Source: Diphasiastrum complanatum
Lineage: Eukaryota; Streptophyta; Lycopodiopsida; Lycopodiales; Lycopodiaceae
Reading direction: 5' to 3'
NCBI GenBank assembly: GCA_029204225.1
Contig: CM055113.1
Span: 29,276,303 to 29,340,302 of the forward strand
DNA: 64,000 nucleotides
Shown: positions 58,206 to 64,000 of the stretch, piece by piece
Layout: each line of letters begins with the position of its first letter
Numbering within the stretch: position 1 is the stretch's first letter
Program-made: the position numbers and the translations under genes
The notes under the pieces: model-generated
The model's database searches: none
What the model saw: the letters and a program-made list of their open reading frames with translations, nothing else
What the model was told of the DNA's origin: nothing

Positions 58206-61200
58206 CTTGTTGAAGAGCACCGAGAATAATATTGCCTTGCAAGAGAGGAGTGTCCGAGGTGTTACTTCAATTTCCTTGTGAAACTTCAATTTAGTTCAAA
58301 CTATTTTAATTTTTCAATGAGACTTTTTTCATTGCAAAAGAAACAGCACTTCAATTTCAAAAGGACTCGTGTCACGTGTATATTGCTCAAACATAAAAGC
58401 TCCTCTAAAATTTTAACTACAGCTCAGAACTTTTAAAAAAACAAAGAAAATCTGGCATCGCGGACTACGGACTCCTTCGTAGTCCAGACTCTCTCTCGCT
58501 GTCTCAACTCTCAAGTCCGTGACTATCTTATCTCAATACTATAGATTCTCTCGCAACTCCCCAGTCCTCCTGCAGCTGCGAATTTTGCCATTTCCCAAAT
58601 CCGTTCCTTCATGCTGACACCTTTACAAACGAAGCAAATATTAGGAACAAGTAACTATGCTACTCTATAATTTCCAAAGCTCGCTGCTGGTGGCAAGTGG
58701 CAAGTCCGACGAAACACCGGTGTTTTGTAGGCTTTCTCGTCCGTGTACGACCTGACCTGTGTTTTTCGGAGACTGACAGATATCTTATAGGCTGCAACGT
58801 ATAGGTGACGCTTTTTCAGCGTGCCCCTTTTCCACCGTTTAGTATGTACACTCTAGACCCCTCAAAACTTCGAGCCTTATTTGATTGTGCAATTTGTATA
58901 GTTTAAATTGCTTCGGAATCCCGATCTCCACCGCCCAAGAGAAGAATCTAACCAGCAGGGTCCCATTTGTGGAATTCTTCTCTTCAGAAGCGTTTAGCTA
59001 TGGAATTGTTCTCATTAGCTAATACATTACTGTTTGTCTGCTAATTCAATCGTCCTTTAATACATGATAACACAATTGTCCTCCTAGGACCAAAGGTTGT
59101 ATCCATTAGCCTTCTCAAACTTCGAGTCTAGGGAAGGACAAGAAAAGATCTCCTTAGTGCTTTTGAAGACTTTTTGCAATTTATTTTTAAGTAAATATTT
59201 TCTAAACACAAATAAATCTCACATACACACAATGTCACACACACCCCCACCGGGCACACACATCTATCTCTATGGTTCTCACATTCACACATCCCTCTTT
59301 GTATATACACCACATCTCTTTAAACACACACTTACTCGTCTTTTCTTTCTAACACAAGCAAACAAGACACTTTCTCTCTCACAAACAAACCAACGTCCTC
59401 TTAAGGACCCACTTGAATATCTTTGTCAATAATACTTCCAAAATTTTGAGAATTGCAAGATGGTGGGCCCTATAAAACACCTAACATAGATAAAAAAATG
59501 ACTTGCAAAAGGATGATTGCTTTTGGCTTGTTTTTTTAAAACCTCAAAGCTAAAACATAGAGCTCATGTTCTTGATTTGGAATCTATAACCTGGGCCTTC
59601 ATCATTACGTATATATATTATTTACATCATAAATTAACACCACCAAGGCATAGCCAAGTTTGAACAACTGCACTCCTTGCAAGTACCTTTTGTTCACAAC
59701 CACCAACATCATATCCTTTTATTTCTTTTTCCTCCCAACAATTGATACTCAAACATGCATTTTCATGGACATATGAACAATTTCTATTCATCTTGACTAT
59801 GGTGGATACAAATTTATGACTCCCATCAAGTGTAGAGTGCTTTGAACAAAAATATGCTAGAGTCTATATTAGATATTTTCAATTTCCTTCTAAAGTTTAT
59901 AACACTCATGGATGTTGGACTCTTCAAAACATCATTTCTCTTGCATCTTGTAATAAAAACAGTTTCGACAATGTTGTAACTATTGAGAACAAGAAAAAGT
60001 GTTACGAGGTTTGGCTCCCAATAAAATTCTTGAAGTTAATAGAGTTATTTTTAGTTTTTTACATCATTTTGGGGGGTTCCTTATGTTACCCTATTCTTAC
60101 CTACATTCGTCAAACTTTGAAAAGGGTGCTTTTTCTCTCTTGAATACTAGTCGTCATCATACTGATTACAAAAACCCCCAATTCCACCACAATCAAGGGC
60201 TCTATGCTCCTCACCATGCTCATTTTACAACAATTTCCAAAACCCTAGTGTTATGTCTTGTCTTTCTCCTCCACCATGTTCTTTTAGTAAGGCAATCAAG
60301 TCTTATTTAAGATAGAAAAATTATGCATGTAGTTTGTTGAAAAGGGAACAAGACCAAAAATCATAATATAGCAAGTGATCTTCAGTAACCAACAAACCTT
60401 TGTTCTTTCTGCACCGCTAATTGTTCTTTTGTCTATGTCAATTTTAATGAGAGAGATGTGAGATCGATGATGACTCTCTTGTGTAAGAATTTTTATAAGC
60501 CATTCCCCATGTAAAATATTCACATTCCATTTATGATGAGAACACTCACTAATCATCCCTTCTTATTTGAAGATTTTTTCATATATTAGTTAAAGAGAAT
60601 ACAAGCTCATCTACATAATAACTCAAATTATTTTATGATGAGCTATGTTATCATTGTAACTAACAATTTGATAAAGCCAACAAGAACAAAGAAAACTTCA
60701 AGCTTAAAATCACAAGGCAAAAAATATAAGGACGCGATTTTTTGGCGAGCATTTCTCGGCGAGTAGATTTTGGCGAGCAATATTAAGATACATTGTACGA
60801 TGTTGTTTTTGGCGGGCAATATTATGATAGATTGTACGATGGCGAGCTTCCTTAATATGAGAAATATTCTAATACTATTATTTTCTGGTTTTAGGAATGA
60901 AGGTGTGGCAGCACATTGACGATTGAGTTTATAATCTCAAATACATGAGCAAAGTACAATTTGTTTTATGCTGCTTCTTTTTAGTTCAAGTTTATGAGCC
61001 AATTTGAATTGAATCAAGATATTTGATTCAAACACTTTTTTAGTGTCAAAGCTTGACTATTGAAGGTTTTTGAACCATAGTTGCCCATTCTGAAACAAGT
61101 TCCATTTCGGAATGGGACTCCAAAAAGAAATTAAACAAAAATATATATTTTTTACAAAGAAAATAAAAAACAACTACTTTGTGGACCTTGGTGTGAAGTC

Positions 61201-61271
61201 CAAATGTCAATTTTCTCTTGACAGTACACATTCATAACTTGAAAATTGTACACATACGTATGAACATAAAT
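58206..61271. other. No gene seen; one short direct repeat
   Basis: AT-rich, with a CA/CACA-rich patch at 59,218-59,330. At 60,766-60,803 and 60,808-60,843 a 36-bp unit (TTTGGCG(A/G)GCAATATTA...GATTGTACGATG type) is tandemly repeated. Short frames at 59,097 and 59,999 have no support. Confidence 0.5.
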
Positions 61272-61926
61272 TGTGAGAGATTTCAACTAGTTTAGTCTAC
61301 TTTAGTCATATTTTGATAAATTGTCATTAAGAGGCCAAACCTCATTTTAGACTTAGAGATAAACTTTTTGAAGTTATATTAGTTTAAAATACATTCAATA
61401 AACCCTTTTTGAAAGTGTGGGAAAGTTGGTAGTCAAGTTTGAGAGAGATTCAAATTTGAACTTTGGGTACATTGTATCTAGACCCAAAAATAGTAGGGTT
61501 TACATTTTGGAGGGAAAGCCAAGTGGCCAAATAGGATTTGGACACTCTATAAAAGGATGTAACTCATGGAGAGACATATCTTCTCTCTTCTCTCTCTCAT
61601 TTCATCATTATACATGGTTCTCTTTGGGTTCTACTACTCATTGATGCACTATCTTGGTGATATCTTGCAATCTTGTGTGTAGAATGCTCATATTTTGCTA
61701 TTTTTGGTTTCACACATGTGAAATACAGTAGGGTATTGTAATTGTACAGACAAAAAACATATTTTATGGTTTGGTTCATGTTTGATCAGTATCTCTTAGA
61801 GTTTGCATCTCATTTTATATGTAGATGCTGATTTTTCTACATTGGCAGGATTGTTGGTTTGCTCCTTATTGTAACCAAAGATCAGGGACATGGATTGGAT
61901 CTTGAATAATCTAAAATCCTTTACAT
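61272..61926 (+). repeat. 5' LTR of copia element B, displaced
   Basis: 655 bp, from TGTGAGAGATTT to AAATCCTTTACA. TATAAAAGG near 61,549 is a likely TATA box; the TTTCACACATGTGAAAT palindrome is the counterpart of that in other LTRs. The five bases before it are TAAAT, identical to the flank beyond the LTR at 5,431. It should be the 5' LTR of element B, whose body is 52 kb away on the other strand. Confidence 0.88.
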
Positions 61927-62434
61927 GGTATCAAAGCTATTGTGTTTCAGGTTATGAAAGGATCAGCCATCTTTAGCAAGGATTTGGAGGAGTTACCAAT
62001 GCTAGAGCATGCTAGATTGATTTCTACTCAAAAATCAGCATTTTTGCATGTGTAGAACGGATCTTTTGTAGGTCAAAACTCAATATAGGGTTATATACTT
62101 GATCAATTCTGATTTCACACTTGGTTTACTGGAATTAGATGACTTTTGGTGCATTAGTAAGGTCTCACTGGAGTCTACAAGAAGATATATCAAGTTTTCA
62201 AAAATTGCATATAGAATTTGAGATATTCAATTTTTTGTGATTTTGTCAAAACCCTAATTTTGATTGGATCTCTATTTTGTGAGGTTAATGAAATTCATTT
62301 GAGTGTGTTTCAATCTTAGAAAGTGGCAAGAATCATTAGATTGAGGATAGATCATAGGTTGATCAAGATTTCACTATTCTATGTGTTGATTTTCTAGCTA
62401 GAAGTGCTAGAAGAGATTTGAGAACGGTCCAGTT
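61927..62434 (+). promoter_or_regulatory. PBS and leader of element B, ending at the breakpoint
   Basis: TGGTATCAAAGCT (61,927-61,939) is the primer-binding site. The leader then runs to about 62,434 and is cut before Gag; the continuation (TGTGATTTCTTCTTGAG, leading to the Gag ATG) is on the minus strand from 9,474 down. Confidence 0.8.
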
Positions 62435-62827
62435 TCTTGGAACAGTCACAAGCAATCTTCAATAGCTCTATCTTCCACTGAATAAGAGTATATCGTCGTC
62501 TCTCACGTTACAAAGGAAGCAATTTGGTTGAGGAACTTACTCTCAAATATCGGTCTGAATCAATATACTCCGACGACATTATTTTGTGATAATCAAAGTG
62601 CCATTGCTTTATCAGCCAACCCTAGATTTCATTCTAGGAGTAAGCACATTGAACTGAAGTATCATTTCGTCAGAAGAAAAGTTCTCAACGAAGAGGTCAG
62701 ATTGCAGTATTGTAGAACACAAGATATGACAACAGATGTTTTTACCAAAGCATTAAGTTTGGAAGCACACAGAAGGCTTTGTGCAAAACTAAGTTTGAAG
62801 GTCAAGGTTTTCAAGGATTCAGATTAA
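62435..62827 (+). pseudogene. Copia element C: C-terminal half of RNase H
   Basis: Begins in the middle of RNase H: SWNSHKQSSIALSSTE, a TAG, EYIVVS, then NLLSNIGL, LFCDNQSAIALSANPRFH, SKHIELKYHFVRR and TKALSLEAHRR, ending at TAA 62,825-62,827. The missing upstream half ends FFLNKCSIS at 9,479 on the minus strand; joining at the shared TCTT gives an uninterrupted domain. A polypurine tract AAGGAGGAG follows at 62,826-62,834. Confidence 0.85.
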
Positions 62828-62834
62828 GGAGGAG

Positions 62835-64000
62835 TGTTGGATTATTTTCCTTCTTACTAATCGACTAATTGGTTTTAATCTTCACCCATTGTTTATCCAG
62901 TTTTGTGGATTTTTCCGTGTTTTTACACAATTTGCAGAAATACACGGAGTTGACAATAGTGTCGCATTTTTCGCCTATCAAGAATCTTGTGAAAAAAAAT
63001 GCAGTGTCGCAATTTTAGCGACGTTGCCGGGGAGCTATGCCAATTCTTCAGTTTACAGCATGATTGTTGGATGGTTAGATTGCATTAGGCATCTTGTCGT
63101 GGCATGAATAGTGTTAGATCTGCATTTTAGGGTTAGTTTGGAATTGATTTTGCTTGATTTGAGTGGAATTGCTTGTTTGAAATGTAATCTGATTGTTAAA
63201 CAGGGAAAGCTATTCAGATCACCAATCTTAAGATCCATTTGGATCTGAGATATCAGAAAAAACAACAAAAATCGGTCAAATCTACCAGATTTGGTCAAAA
63301 AGAGGCCAAAAAACGTCATCAGAGTTGATAACTTTTTGCCCTCTTTTAGGAAACCTTTGCCGAGTTGTATACACCTTTGGTTTTGTTCATAGAACCTTCA
63401 ATTTGAAGGGTGAAGATTAATTCCCAGCAGATTTTCAAAAACATCTAGAAAAACCACAAAAAAACACCAAAAAATCATCAAAACCCTAAAAATACAGAAA
63501 AAGAACCTTTGCCCGATTCACTATGCATAGGTGTGATTCAGACCTATCTACTGTCAGGTTGGTGAAGAAAGAAATCAAAAATAGAAAGGTTTTCAGAAGA
63601 TCAGTTGTCATATTGCCATATTTTTGTCAAAAAGTCACTTTTTTACAAATACCAGTATTATTCTTGATCCTTCGCCAAAACCTTTGCCGAGTTTTCAAAA
63701 CATTCTATTTATAATAAAATACTATTTTTGAGTTCGGCAAAGATTCTTCTTGATCAGATCATAGAAAATCTTGATTTTTTACCCTCGTCAAACTATAGAA
63801 ACTGTATTTGCTTGTGTCAGAAACCTTTGTCCGATTTTTCATAGTTTTATCTGTGTCTAATCTGAGAGGTTGACAAAGGTTATTTCCCAAAAAATTGTCA
63901 AAAAAGTTGTTCAGAGAGTTTTTTTTCCAAACTAGCACTGTTGAACCTTCGTTGAGCCAATCTTGGCCTAGTGAACCTTCGCCAGTCCTATTTTTAGTTT
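62835..64000 (+). repeat. 3' LTR of element C and beyond; end not located
   Basis: Starts TGTTGGATTATTTTCC right after the polypurine tract. The terminal CA could not be fixed; the sequence may run past the window edge. From 63,353 on, variants of ACCTTTGCCGAG recur (63,353; 63,504; 63,680; 63,823; 63,946; 63,970) with one inverted copy near 63,734. No gene seen. Confidence 0.5.

Larger units (their letters stand above)
9479..62434. other. Probable ~53-kb inverted segment
   Basis: The two junctions (9,475-9,478 and 62,435-62,438) each fuse element B to element C, reciprocally, with TCTT shared. Reversing the segment restores a complete B with matching TAAAT duplications and a continuous RNase H in C. 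See findings for the test that would separate a real inversion from a misassembly. Confidence 0.75.

Noticed and set aside
58014-58229. 71-codon frame
   Set aside because: Lies within the hAT-type MITE and crosses its end.
60766-60843. CRISPR-like array
   Set aside because: Only two adjacent copies with no spacers, in a eukaryotic genome.

Overview
The window is nuclear DNA of a plant, almost certainly a land plant. It is AT-rich, packed with Ty1/copia LTR retrotransposons, has spliceosomal introns, and carries one clean five-exon host gene of the plant IQD (calmodulin-binding IQ67-domain) family at 49.5-54.4 kb. I cannot narrow the lineage. I had no tools, so percentages of identity are not given except where I compared bases by eye.

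Layout. 1-0.8 kb: two exons of an unrecognised spliced gene running off the left edge. 1.0-1.9 kb: remnant of a zinc-knuckle Gag-like gene. 2.3-12.7 kb: a stack of decayed copia elements: A (2.3-5.3), B (5.4-9.5), C (9.5-12.2, interrupted by a 330-bp MITE) and a second C-family scrap C2 (12.2-12.66). 12.66-24.7 kb: a nearly complete plus-strand copia element E, split by a very young minus-strand copia element D (15,761-22,191; the two 655-bp LTRs differ at one base; TSD TGAAC). 25.3-26.3 kb: a single-exon coiled-coil gene. 27-29.3 kb: a 134-bp imperfect hairpin, a broken gene, a very short tRNA-like SINE and a foldback MITE. 30.2-33.4 kb: copia element G. 35.7-41.6 kb: an unusual gene cluster. 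41.6-46.4 kb: copia element F. 46.8-47.2 kb: degenerate minisatellite. 49.5-54.4 kb: IQD gene. 55-61 kb: gene-poor DNA with a second SINE, a tandem duplication and a hAT-type MITE. 61.3-64 kb: the missing 5' end of B joined to the missing 3' end of C.

Two results stand out. First, the minus-strand locus at 35,708-37,629 reads as a histone H3-fold domain joined to a Ulp1/SENP-type (C48) cysteine protease domain, spread over four exons. It is now broken by stops and frameshifts. It lies head-to-head with an unknown plus-strand gene across a tandemly duplicated, G-box-rich, apparently bidirectional promoter. I know of no described H3-Ulp1 fusion.

Second, elements B and C are cut and rejoined reciprocally at 9,475-9,478 and 62,435-62,438, sharing TCTT. 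The outer flanks of B's two LTRs, 55 kb apart, carry the same 5-bp target-site duplication TAAAT. The simplest reading is an inversion of about 53 kb covering most of the window; an assembly misjoin is the alternative.

How the parts relate: only the IQD gene and perhaps the coiled-coil gene and the left-edge gene look like intact host genes. Nearly everything else is transposable element, with D the youngest layer, inserted into E. Several nonsense codons in the elements fit C-to-T changes expected from cytosine methylation.
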